Counted from the first letter of the stretch, positions 36,226 to 47,248 are shown. The stretch: 64,000 nucleotides of DNA from Monilinia fructicola (GCA_008692225.1 VICG01000005.1:186001-250000); one strand, 5' to 3'. The notes: generated by a model not told the origin, from the letters alone. Numbers and translations: made by a program.

Positions 36226-38204
36226 ATGTCTACTACTTACCCTTCGTCTTTTTCTCAACGACCAAATCATTGTCCTCCATATGAAGAGATCAAATGCAAT
36301 GTAATGTTACCCTATTCTAAATCAATTCATTATTAATATATTTATAGGATTCGCAATGTACCAATAAATCAAAATGTGTTAAAATCTACCCTGGGGAAAG
36401 GTTTTGTCGAGTTCAAATTGATGAAGATGGAGAATTGTGCACTACAAATGTATGTAACTCAATTCATTTCGAATTCATTTTCTAAACGTTTTTCAATCGT
36501 TTTCTAATCGTTTTCAAAACATTTCCAAATCGTTTTTGATTCGTTCTATAGCTAATTCTTGATCAGCATCAATATAAACAAACTAATGCTTTACTTCTAC
36601 ATTTGCGTAAAGTTCATAAAGAGGAAGTTCACTTTCATTCCGTTCAAGGTGTACCAAATACGGTATGTTGATTATTGATAAATAATTATAATCAACCTTT
36701 TTTTAATTTTATTCTTAATAGGCAATGAAAAATGCAGCATATAAGCATTTCAAAGCTGTATATGCTTATATTCAACAAAACACCAAAGAGAAAGATAAAA
36801 ATATTGAAACTAATGATTCAATCAACGAATCGTCGAAGGTATCTATTAAAAAAACAATCCGAAAATGTTTTCAAAACGATTAGAAAACGTTTTCAAAACG
36901 ATTAGAAAACGTTTTCAAAACGATTAGAAAACGTTTTCGAATCATTTTTCATACATTTTCTGATATCATTAAAATAGAATTCTCTACACTCAAAAAGCTC
37001 GAAGAGGAAACCTCCTACTCGACGTAAATTGAATAAAAGTCGACAACAACAACGCGCTGAATCTCCAATACTTTCTAGTGGAGATCAAACTCAAGAATCA
37101 GGACCACCAGAACCAGAGATTCCTGCATCCCCTCAAGATAACATTCCAATCCCCTCAGAAATCGATTCGGAATCGACTTCAAAACGTTCTGAAAACGTTT
37201 TGACATCACAGCCTACGGACCCTTCAACTACTACTACTTCCTCTACATTAACACCACATTCAACAACACAACTACCTCAATCTGCTCCGAATCCTACTAG
37301 CAAAACGTTAGAAAAGCGAAAAAATGATTCCTCTGAAGAGAATAGTACTAATAATCATGAAATAACAACTACTGAAAGTTCTATTCTAGTAAGAATTCTA
37401 TTCAAAACCTTTTGAAAACGTTTAAAAAAACGTTTAAAAAACGTTTAAGAAACGTTTAAGAAACGTTTAAAAAAGGTTTATGCTAACTTATACAAAAAAG
37501 AAAAAACAACGAATCAATCCATCTACACAAAAATTTATTGATATTTGTAATGATATCGATAGTGCACATCCTCCCACTCCTCCTAAACTTACTGTAAGAT
37601 TGTTCCGTTTATTTTTCCCTCAGTTTGCTCGATGAAAGAATTCATTCTAATACGTTTCTTTATTATTATTAGCCAAATACTAGGCCTCGATTAGATACAA
37701 AGATGAGATGGAATGCAATTGGTGGACCATTCGATCTACCATATTATAATCATTTGCCCAACGTTACTGAAATGTTAAAAATGCTTAAAAGGAGCTCGAA
37801 ATGTTGTATGAATTGTTCATCAAGACCATCAGGATGCAATCTTAAATATAAATCAGGGAAAAGCTGGAAGGTTTGCAAAAGTAAGTTGATATCTACTCAA
37901 ATTGAAAACGTTTTGAAAGCATTTTCAAAACGTTTACTAAATGTTTTCAATAGAATGTCCATGTCCTAATTGGCATGCACCATATTTCGTATCTGATGCA
38001 TGCGATGATATTAGAATGTTTAAACAGCCTGTTGATGAGAATGGGAATATGATTCGATTTCATAAAACGAATAATACTGATACTGATGTTGATTCTGATG
38101 CTGGTAGTGGTAGTGGTAATGTTAGTGTTATTAGTATTAGTGGTAGTGGTAGTGGTAGTAGTAGTGTTAACACTACTAGTAGTGTAGGTGATAGTGATAA
38201 TTAA
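36226..38204 (+). CDS. Transposon accessory protein B, Cys/His zinc-finger-like (455 aa), paralogue-like to A
   Basis: Eight exons (36,226-36,300; 36,348-36,449; 36,552-36,662; 36,722-36,838; 36,978-37,388; 37,501-37,593; 37,673-37,880; 37,954-38,204) splice to 455 codons; the first six introns are phase 0. The N-terminal module mirrors protein A: EEIKCND, SQCTNKSKCV, YPGERFCRVQ, ELCTTN and LLLHLRKVHKEE form a comparable Cys...Cys...H-x4-H arrangement. Exon 5 is a long low-complexity Ser/Thr/Pro/Glu linker. The C-terminal part has a second cluster, SSKCCMNCSSRPSGCN and KKCPCPNWHAPYFVSDAC, again matching A's layout. The protein ends in a (Gly/Ser/Asp/Val)n tail encoded by GGTAGT-type codon repeats. 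A transposition-helper or repeat-binding role is inferred from location and Cys pattern. Its 3' end faces the transposase 3' end across 217 bp. Confidence 0.83.
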
Positions 38205-38421
38205 ATAATTGATATTATTATTTTCAATCATTTATATATTGATCGTTATGTTCTAATATTATATCAATCACTTTTGTAGAATTTAGGTTGAAAAATAGAT
38301 CGCATTGCTATTCGAAATTGCTTTCTAAACGTTTAGAAAACGATTCGAAAACGTTTGATAAATGAATTGCTCTTAAAATAAAATAAACTACTAGGAATTT
38401 ATCATTGCTTTTGAAGTGATA

Positions 38422-41400
38422 TTATGTACATTGTAGTTCCCTGATTTCTCGATCCCTTCGTGCTATTTCTATTTGTCTTTCTTTGAGTTCCAATTCCTTA
38501 TTTGCAAGTTGTATTCTTAAATCAGCTTGTCTGACTGATTCTTCCAATGTAGCAGTTATATTGCTTTGTTGTTGTTGTATTGGAACAGATTGCTGTCTAC
38601 GTGATCTTCTTATTCTAGGTGGTCGGCCGCTACTACTATGATTATAATCAGAATTAGATAATTGAGAAGATTGATGATGAATCTGTTGCTCTTCAGGAAT
38701 ATCGTCAGATAACAACAGATTGTTTTCTTGTGCAAATTGTTGATTCTTCTTTTGTTTTAATACTAAATGAATTATTAGCGAATGGAATTAAATCATTTAG
38801 AAAACGTTTAGAAAACGTTTAGAAAACGTTTTCTAAACGTTTATTAAACGTTTATCATTAGATTAAAATACTCACAACTTCTTTTTCGCCTTTCATTTAT
38901 TCGATCATACACAGAACGACCTCGCCATGAGTTTGTAACCCCTAATATTGCATTATCTCGACCACCAAAATTGATTCGAAGATCATGCTTTCGCCCTCTA
39001 GTAAATAATTGTTAGATTGATAGTAAAACGTTTAGAAAACGTTTTGAAAACGTTTAAAAAAACACTTACTTTTCGATCGAAATAGCTAATGATAACGCTT
39101 TGCCATAACGATTAGTTTTGAGCTCCGCTTGCCTCTACTGCATTTGTATTTCGAATGCAATTTCGAAATGTTGCTTTATCCCCTAAAAAGAATTGCTCGT
39201 TTAAACCCGAAATAATCCAATCCCATTCTTTATGAGTGCACCATCCCATCATATCTGGACTTAAAAATAAAACTGTTAATAAACGTTTTCTAAACGTTTT
39301 CTAAACGTTTAAAGATAGAGACGTGAAAACCTACTAATCCTGTCGAACACATTCTAATAATGCATAGCAATCGTTTTTTGATTTTGCAATACTTATATCT
39401 TTTAGAAGACCTGCATAACCATCATTTGCAATGATACTATTATCAATTCCTCTTTGATAATGTACCAAGCAATAAATCATAGTAGATTGAATGTGAAATT
39501 GCCATGGACGATGCTGTGGATCAATATCACTTAAGAAACAACCCCAACCTAAATCATTATTGATATATTAGTTAAAAATTCGTTGAATATTGATTAAACG
39601 TTTTCTAAACGTTTAAAAAACGTTTTCTAAACGTTTAGAAAATGAAATTTGCTTACCATTTGCTTGTTTTGCACACATATCCACCACAATTGCTTTAATT
39701 CCATTCCCATGAATATGATGAAAGTGAAGAGGTGGTTGATCAGCATTTTCCAATGCTTCATTAATACATCGATACCAATTTTTGAAAAGTTGGTAGAAAC
39801 CCTCAGCAGTTTCAACGTCGGTATATACCCGTGAAAGCTGAGTTACTATAAAATGGTTAATATATAATCAAAAAACATTTATAAAGTATTTTCGAAGTGA
39901 ATATACTACATACATTGATCAATGTTTTCTTGCTCTATATATTGAGCAAAAATGACTTCACGCCATTTGCCAGCTGTACGTTTATAACTGGTATCTATTT
40001 GAAAAGTATCGAGATTTTTCAAATATAAATGCTTGATCCAAATAAAAACAATGAATTTCTCGACGATCACCATAATTATACATTCGTCGAATGTATTGTT
40101 GTGTTCCGAATTTATTGTAATGATTAGCTCTATAATCATACCATACACCTAATAATATTAGTTAATAGATTTGAAAACGTTTAGAAAACGTTTAGAAAAC
40201 GTTTATTAAACGTTTTGAATATATTACTTACCAGCCCATTCAACACCGTAAGGATACCTATCAATCTGTTCCAGCATTGCGATTGCTTGAATTTTTGATT
40301 TGTTATTCCATGCAGGATGTGCATTCATTAACTGCTCGATATTCAACTCTTGACAGAGTCGATTCATTCCTTCACTTGCAATGATATCACCTACAAATTG
40401 CATTAATTTTTCGTTTTTTCTTGTTAAATAAATATAAAATATAAATTACTTACAATACCCACGTCCAAAGTTGATAAAGTTTTTAACTCGATCAACAATT
40501 AATTCAGTTAATAAAGCAGGACTTCGGGATGGTGGTGGAGGCACATGTGTATGTTCACCGTGAGAAGTGATCAGAATATAAGGGTGGTCTTGAAGATCGA
40601 TTGGAACAATGATATTGAATGTTACATCGCATTCAATACGTTGCAATGGTTGATTTCCATCATGATGAGGAACACCTAAAAAACTATTAATAAATAAGAT
40701 ACAAAAACGAGTTGAAAACGATGTGAAAACGATTTAAAAACGTTTTGAAAACGTTTTCAATATAAGTTAAAAATGAGTTAAAAATGAGTTAAAAATGAGT
40801 TAAGTAGAAGTTGAAGACGTACCACAATCACTTCGACGTGTTTGAGTACCAAATACTTGAAAGCATTCAGATGGTTGATTAGGGTGAAATCCGTAAGTTA
40901 ATAAATCCATCATATATTCCCAATTGATTGGTCTTGTTGGATTGATAGTATGATAATAATGTTGAAAGAATTCATTATTATTAGTTATTTTATTGCAGCA
41001 TATATAATAACGTGCATCACCATTGAAGTTCTAATCAAAAATCAGCTTCAACACACTTCGAAAACGTTTTTAAAACGTTTAGAATGTGATTAAACTTACT
41101 GTAGTATTGAAATGTCGAACTTCTGGTACTCCATCGCATAGTATTGTCTCCCCAGTATTAGGATCAATTTTGTAGAATCCACAGCCATACTTTTCAAAAT
41201 GCTTTTTAACTGTATGATAAGTTCTAAAGAGGATGAGTTAGAAAATAGTAATAAAAAACGTATTCTAAACGTTTTCGAAATATTTTCAAAACGTTTTCAT
41301 AATGATACATACGTTAATGTTTCTTTTTGTCCCAAACCAGCATTATATTCCTCAGCAAAAACACGTTGACTAGAATGTGTTCGAATCCGTTTGTCTTCCC

Positions 41401-42108
41401 AATCGCTTGATGTCCAACTAGTATGCGAACTAGAAATATAATTTGATGCATGAAGACATGCATTTATTCCGCTGCATTTTTTGATTGTACGTTTAACCTG
41501 AATACCTCCCATCCAATGTGAAATGGTAGTTTTCCTGTGAAGTGATCGATTTGTATGTGTTGAATATTGAATCTAATTATAATTTATTAACAAAATGCTT
41601 TTAAAAATGCTTTAAAAATGCTTTCGAAACGTTTTCTAAATGGTTTCTAAACGTTTTGAAAACATTTAGGATATACATACCTTTGAACATACTTTATCTG
41701 CTTGCTCAGGTGTCAATTCATGTACATTGATTAAATTGCCAATTCCTCGTTCTGAAGTAGGGGGATATAATGGGCAATCAATCACATAATTGATTTGTTC
41801 AACACTTAATGGTTCTTGTGCTCTATCTGAAAGTAGAAATATTGGATTCTCTTGAAGATTATCTATTGCTTCCTATTTATAAACGATTAGAAAAACGTTT
41901 TAGAAACGAGTTAAAAAATGTGTTCAAATAATCTTACTTGAATATTTTCATCCAAAGGATATAATTCTGGTAGTTCATCCTCAACAATTCTTCTTCCAAC
42001 TAATTCGGTATCCCAATTAGAATATAAATGTTCTCCTTCTGGTAGGGTGATACCTAATTCGTGTATTGTAGCAAGACAAGAACGACGTAACCAAGTGATA
42101 GGATGCAT
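38422..42108 (-). CDS. DDE transposase of the TIR element (13 exons, two apparent frame breaks)
   Basis: Exons on the minus strand: 41,938-42,108; 41,681-41,872; 41,313-41,572; 41,100-41,223; 40,823-41,030; 40,454-40,675; 40,232-40,390; 39,914-40,148; 39,657-39,845; 39,335-39,548; 39,070-39,259; 38,876-38,997; 38,422-38,762; about 875 codons. The N-terminal third has Cys/His positions (KKCSGINACLH, KYGCGFYKID, YYICCNK, GEHTHVPPPP) consistent with a zinc-dependent DNA-binding region. Catalytic candidates are FQIDTSYKRT (first Asp), IVVDMCAKQ (second Asp, about 82 residues later), then YCLVH (the CxxH signature of Mutator/hAT-like enzymes) and ALLECV (candidate Glu, about 73 after the second Asp). 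The C-terminus is a Gln-rich stretch plus a charged coiled coil (ANKELELKERQIEIARRDRE). The frame must shift near 40,030-40,075 (before the first Asp) and near 39,105 (after NAVEA), so this copy is probably inactive unless these are assembly indels. I recall similar hypothetical proteins mainly from basidiomycetes; unverified. Confidence 0.85.
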
Positions 42109-42430
42109 TTTGAAAAGAGAACAATAAATGAAAGAAAGAAAGGAAAAATCTATAAATGAAAGGAATAAGAATCATTATTTAAACGTTTTCGAAATGTTTT
42201 CTAAACGTTTGATAAACGTGTTAAAAAAGATAAATAAAATACGGTGGTTGGGAGTGGATCAATTGTATAATAATGCTATCTAAATGTTTTCTAAACGTTT
42301 TCGAAACGTTTAGAACTACGATGTGGATCCATATTGCACAAAGTTATGAATTCGGCAAAAGGTCGGGTGGACCTGCGCGACGTTTTGCGGTTGACCTTTT
42401 TTTTTTAAGTGATGCCCCACAGGTCCATAT

Positions 42431-42457
42431 GAGCTCAGATGGACGTCCATCCGACCT
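42431..42457 (-). repeat. Right terminal inverted repeat of the transposon
   Basis: 27 bp, the exact reverse complement of 33,591-33,617, again with the internal palindrome GATGGACGTCCATC (42,438-42,451). It is preceded by a T10 run and GTCGGGTGGAC. ACATACC follows directly outside. Confidence 0.95.
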
Positions 42458-43405
42458 ACATACCTCATACACATACATATCCATCCATCTACCTATAATA
42501 ATCAATAAATGCCCGCATCATAAGATTCGACAACCATGTCAACAATGTATTACCTAAATAGGCAATCTTCCATATTTCCCACATGTTCCATTCCCAGGCC
42601 TTCCATCCTTCCAACGCTCGAATTATTCCGCCAATAAAGAATAATAATGAATTGGAACTGATGATACTGATTTTTCCTCAGATGTTACATATAGTTCATG
42701 GATAGGTATATGTATATAAATGTATATGTAAATATAAATATAAATATATGATCACAAATATATATATAAATATATATATATACTGCGTATATACCTAGGT
42801 AACTATAACCCCTTTCAGCAATACTATACTACCTCCATACCTACTAGACAAGGTCCTGTACTCTCATCACCATCCACGATGGTATGAATAAGTACACTCG
42901 ACACCGATGAAAGTACCCAGGTCCCTAGGTAAGTATTGGATGATCTCTAGATTCTATATAAATATCCATACAGACACAGATACACTACAGTACACAAAAC
43001 TTGCATATATACAGCACAGTAGCACCAACTAAACATACCCCCCTGCCCCCCTCCATCCATCCATCCATCCTCCTCCTCCCATCACAGTACCACACGCCGG
43101 AAAAGCAAAAAGGGGTAAACCGAACTGCGACTAAGGTTACGTACGGAAGGAAAAGCGTGAATGAAGGCGAAGGGCGAGAGGCGAGAGGCGAAAGGCTAAA
43201 GGCATTCTAATCCAATCTCCAATTTAATCTCCAATCTCCAATAATCTCCAACATGCACCCTCGAACCCCACCCCCACCCCACCCAAAACCCAATGGGCCA
43301 ACCCAATGAAACGAACCAACCCAACACGCAGTCCACCGGTCCTTCCAAGCAAACCAAACCAAACCAAACCAAACCAAACCCAAAGACGGAAGAGACATTA
43401 CAGTA

Positions 43406-43436
43406 GGTACTGTACTGTACAGTACAGTACAGTACC
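43406..43436. repeat. 31-bp perfect inverted repeat of GTACT/AGTAC units
   Basis: GGTACTGTACTGTAC, a single A, then its exact reverse complement GTACAGTACAGTACC. This is the switch point from TGTAC to ACAGT units and could extrude as a hairpin. Related (GTACT)5 repeats lie at 43,751-43,776. Confidence 0.85.
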
Positions 43437-43750
43437 ATCCAACAAAAGGTACCTAGATAGATAGATACCCCCCTCGCCCACTCCGCCCTTAACATTTCCT
43501 TTGATTTCCTAGCATTGGCTTTCGAGTATGGGTATCGAGGATCGGATCGAGGGCTCCTCTCCAGGAAAGGAGGAGACTCGTTCAGCGCTCAGCTAGCTTA
43601 ACCTTACTGTACTGTACGGTAGTATTCTTACCCCACCTTTTTGCATCCCGTGCGCCGTGGGATATTACATTATAACCTTATACTCTGTACATCACAGTAC
43701 TGGAGGTACTGTACAGGATTCTCTGGGGCTGAGAAGGAGACTACTGTCCT

Positions 43751-43776
43751 GTACTGTACTGTACTGTACTGTACTG
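43751..43776. repeat. (GTACT)n pentanucleotide microsatellite
   Basis: Five perfect GTACT units followed by a decayed unit, within the same GTAC-rich region. Confidence 0.85.
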
Positions 43777-46196
43777 TGCAGAGTACATACATACAGTACA
43801 CTACGGTATTGTGCAGGAAGGCGCGACGGGGAGCCTGAGAGGGCTCGCTGGTGGATCCGGTGCATGCTACTATACCGGGGTGGCGCCGAATTCTGATATC
43901 ATCGATTGATAGATTGACTTTGGTGGATTCAACTGGATTGCCATGTGTGGGAAGGTACTGTCAGGGCTGGAAGGAGGTGTTCTTTGTATTTGTATCTGGA
44001 TGGTCCACGGGTTGTAATATGAGGATGCGAGGATGCGGAGTGTATGCTCCTGTTATCGATCTTGCAGATATATATATATATATATATATATATGCAAACA
44101 CATCTGTACATACAGTGTGCAAATACATATCCAGAGACCTAACCCATGCAACGTGATGCAAACCCAATCCACAAGAACATCCTTCATATGCATCGACGAA
44201 TACACAGCACAGCACAGCATAGCATCTCTTCGGTAACTCGACCCTAACCCACCCCTTAATGACCGTACCTCTTCGACACTATACTCGAGTAAGACTCCGC
44301 GTACAGGATCGCATCGGTGAATCAAAGACTCGCGGTGCACGGTAACCTTATTTGCAATCCATTACTGTAGTGTTCCACGCGCGGTGAAGATCGCCAAGCG
44401 ACTGTGGTGATTTACAGAGTACAGTCCTGTACTCTGTACAGACCGAGATTCCACGGCACGTTCGAGAATGACAGATCACCATTCTGTGCACCGGAGTGGA
44501 GGGACCCTGTCCTGTTGTGTGTGGTCTTGGCGTTGGGCACCTACCCACCTGGTCCTGTAGATATAAAGGGTGATTGTGGTGGTGGAAGGTTACCAAATAC
44601 TCGAGCGGGTCTGATCCGGCGGGTTTATCGAATTTTAATCTGTACTGTACCTAGGTATGCTCTCCTGTGTTTGTTTTGTTTTATATCGGGAAGTATCTGT
44701 GCAGAAGCAGGTGCGGAATCGATGAAGATGATACCCATGATACCCGACGCAGTTTGGTACGCCTGTTCTAACTTCGGTAATGTCGGCTGATGGGTACCTA
44801 CCTAGGTAGCAGCTGGTGCGGGAGCAAAGAATAAATAGGTAAGGTGTCGACCTTCCTGACCGCTCACGTGAACCTATTATTGGAAATGAACACATCAATG
44901 TTTATGGTGACTGCAGCATTATAGAATCCAATCCTTTCCCTATAGACCTCAAAGGAAGCGGCATATATGTTTGAAGTCGACCCAGCAGTACATGTCAGGA
45001 GCGCTTCTGAAACCAGAGCACCATGGACAAGCAATGCAATAATTGCCTTCAAAATATCAAATCCAGTTCTCCGTCGACGTATGGACTCGAGTCGAAGAGT
45101 TGCAATTGCATATACGGTCCTATACTTAGCTGCACTCTGAGAGGATGGCCATTGATGTATTCCCGCGGTGGAAGAATCCGAGGCTGTAGGAGTATTGCGG
45201 ATTGTTAGGCACACAATGATCCCACGGAACAACACGTTTCTGATGGTCATCAATGAACGAACGACACGGGAGTTTTTGATAAGCTGTCGATTACTGTCCC
45301 AGGGGCATACACACCATACCTACGGAAGGATGTCCACCGTACTTCCCCCTCTGGAGGATTTCGCAATGATTGTCATTTGCAATTTTAGCTTCCTGCGGGG
45401 TATGGGAATCTGTTACATGTTATTAGCCGATGGACATGGGTTCGTCTTTCATGTTTGGCCCTTGGCGTTCAGCGCTTCCACGGCCGAGGAGGAAATTAAC
45501 GCCAGCAAGGTTTATGGGACGTTGAGGATTCGGGTTGGAAATTAAATCTCAGGCTTTACGACTTACCTACCAAGCAGCATGAGAAGCTATTTCTGTCATG
45601 CAAGCTGGTAGGTATATCGATAGTTGAGGATGGAATTGTGAGATTAGATTTCAAGTTCCAAGGCTCAGCTCATATGCCGTATGGGAAGTTATTTCAGAAA
45701 TTCAGGCCGGTCGGTATATGAATAGTTGCGGATGGCATTAGGAAATTACATTTCGAGGTTCGAGGGTCAGCTATCGGGTACCTAGGTAGTATGAGGAATT
45801 ACTCCTGCGATTCAAGTACCGGCGCTGGACCAATTTTGGGGGTCGATCCTTTCATCCTGCTTCTCATGGTGCATCCAATCCTGTCGTTGTACGACTAATA
45901 CCAAGAGACTGGATATCAGACCAAGACTACCGAGGTTATGAGTGTTTATCAAGATTCCACTTGGTGAGATATCAAACCATGAGACTCAATTCCTGAGAAG
46001 CGTTTTTATGCAATGCAGTCAGGTATTCTTGGAGGAAGGACTGTGTGACATAGGAAACTTTCCTAGTGGGAGTGGAAATTGAATGGAATGGAATGGAATG
46101 GAGTGAGATGAATGGATCTGATTGAGGAATCATACCTACCTACCTACCTAGTACCTACCAAGCTGGAGGTAGTGATAAGTACCTAGTACCTAGATC

Positions 46197-46260
46197 AAAA
46201 ACATCCAAAGCATCCAAAACATCCAAAACATCCAAAACATCCAAAACATCCAAAACATCC
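46197..46260. repeat. Tandem 10-bp repeat (AAAACATCCA)n
   Basis: About six head-to-tail copies of AAAACATCCA, the first with an AAAGCATCCA variant. Lies about 1 kb upstream of the UNC93-like gene. Confidence 0.9.
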
Positions 46261-46727
46261 ACGGCTATCTTTGATATGGGAACACCTCCATATGACTTAT
46301 CAGTCCATTACATAATACATTTGTGATTCAACACTTCCATACATTCTATTCATTCAACTCATTCAACTCATGCGACCTATTTATCCTCCTTATCATTGGC
46401 TCATACTGTCAAATGCTCCTCGTACGATACGAATGAGAATGCGAACTCTTTACCTGGGGTGAAGGTGAATTGCCTGGGCTGAGCTGCTCTTTCCTCAATC
46501 AATCCCGTGTTGGCGAAATTCATTGGTATGAAGATTATCGTCCCTTCTTCTTCTGGGGTTCGGGTAGAATATTGAATAGAGGCTCACGTACAATAAGGCC
46601 GAGGGACAAGCAATGATTGTCTATATCCATCCTCGTTGATTGTCAATCTTTGGATATTTGGATATGGATTGTCTCTGACTTGTCTCTGAGTTGCCTCTTC
46701 CTCTCTCTGCCTCTCTCTCTCTATCAC

Positions 46728-46731
46728 ACAC

Positions 46732-46763
<32 letters not shown>

Positions 46764-46818
46764 TTATACATATCCACATCCACACCCACACCCACATCCA
46801 CATCCACATCCACATCCG
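46728..46818. repeat. (CA)n/(CATACA)n/(CACATC)n compound microsatellite
   Basis: Runs of CACACA, CATACA and CCACATC in succession, upstream of the UNC93-like start. Open frames across it on both strands are repeat translations. Confidence 0.85.
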
Positions 46819-47248
46819 CATACACCACGACAACATCATACACGACACCCAATTTATCCTCCTCTCTTCTCTTTCCATCATCAAAAAAATGTCACTTGGA
46901 TTTGTTGAATAACTTCATAAATCTTTAAATGTTCAACAAACGCGTTCGTTCACCTTCAATAATTGATTTTGGACATACTAAAGGTGATTCCACGAATGCT
47001 GAATAACCTCAAGATTCCAAAAGGAACGATTTAAATCACCTTCTCGACTTTTGACGCCACTTCTCTGTTCTTCTAGTTTCAGCCTTCAGCCTTCAGCCTT
47101 TAGCCTTCAACCTTCAAAGGTGTTAAGAAAGACTTTTCTTATGATCGCAACACACAACACACAACACACAACACCAATCTAAACCAGATTCTTTCTCCAT
47201 ACAATCTTACAAATTCCATCGTTCCATCACAATTATCAACTCCTCGCC

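Larger units (their letters stand above)
33795..42315. repeat. Dispersed AAACGTTT palindromic repeat family confined to the transposon
   Basis: Short units such as TTAGAAAACGTTTTCTAAACG, AATAAACGTTTATTAAACG and TCAAAACGTTTAGAAAACG are strung together in head-to-head fashion around the palindrome AACGTT. Arrays lie before gene A (33,795-33,850; 34,108-34,145), between A and B (35,600-35,660; 35,965-36,050), between B and the transposase (38,320-38,362), upstream of the transposase (42,178-42,220; 42,285-42,315), and in 19 of the 24 introns: all five of gene A, four of seven in gene B, ten of twelve in the transposase. Decayed units (AATCATTTT, AAACATTTC) fit C-to-T or G-to-A drift at the CpG. 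I saw no comparable array outside the TIRs. The motif is scarce in exons apart from gene B exon 5. Confidence 0.9.
33591..42457. mobile_element. 8.87-kb DNA transposon with 27-bp TIRs, two Cys-rich accessory genes and a DDE transposase
   Basis: Bounded by perfect 27-bp terminal inverted repeats at 33,591-33,617 and 42,431-42,457 (outer end AGGTCGGATGGACGTCCATC). Inside the ends, both sides also share a direct GTCGGGTGGAC (33,636-33,646 and 42,362-42,372) and GACCTTTT. The cargo is two + strand genes (34,192-35,522 and 36,226-38,204) and, convergently, a transposase (42,108-38,422). No immediate target-site duplication flanks the TIRs; ACATAC occurs directly after the right TIR but 14-20 bp before the left one, so the true outer edge on the left is uncertain. 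The transposase carries the CxxH signature between its second Asp and its Glu, placing the element in the broad Mutator/hAT/KDZ-like DDE group rather than Tc1/mariner; the exact superfamily is unresolved. Non-coding parts are filled with AAACGTTT-type repeats. Confidence 0.88.
42458..47248. other. 4.8-kb intergenic region rich in GTAC and CCTAGG palindromes
   Basis: No supported gene. The stretch is unusually dense in low-complexity DNA: (CATC)n near 43,055, (CCAAA)n at 43,350-43,380, GTACT arrays (below), a (TA)n run at 44,068-44,092, many copies of a TACCTAGGTA-like palindrome (about 42,792, 42,923, 44,648, 44,800, 45,778, 46,135-46,170), (GGAAT)n at 46,080-46,100 and (CAYA)n before the UNC93-like start. 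Open frames in it (for example 43,641-43,838, 44,404-44,790) are translations of repeats. It probably contains the long 5' region of the downstream MFS gene. Confidence 0.6.

Noticed and set aside
37947..38231. Minus-strand ORF of Thr/Asn repeats
   Set aside because: It is the antisense shadow of the Gly/Ser codon repeat at the end of accessory gene B.
33795..42315. CRISPR array or satellite
   Set aside because: Repeats are irregular in spacing, palindromic, fungal, and interleaved with exons; there are no unique equal-length spacers.
33591..42457. Helitron, Starship or retroelement
   Set aside because: TIRs with a DDE transposase exclude Helitron and retroelement; no tyrosine recombinase (DUF3435) was seen, as a Starship would need.
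43196..45545. Several ORFs on both strands between 43 and 45.5 kb
   Set aside because: They read microsatellites ((GTACT)n, (TA)n, (CCAAA)n) and have no conserved content.
46617..46928. ORFs of His/Thr/Ile and Met/Trp repeats
   Set aside because: Translations of the CACATA/CACATC microsatellite.
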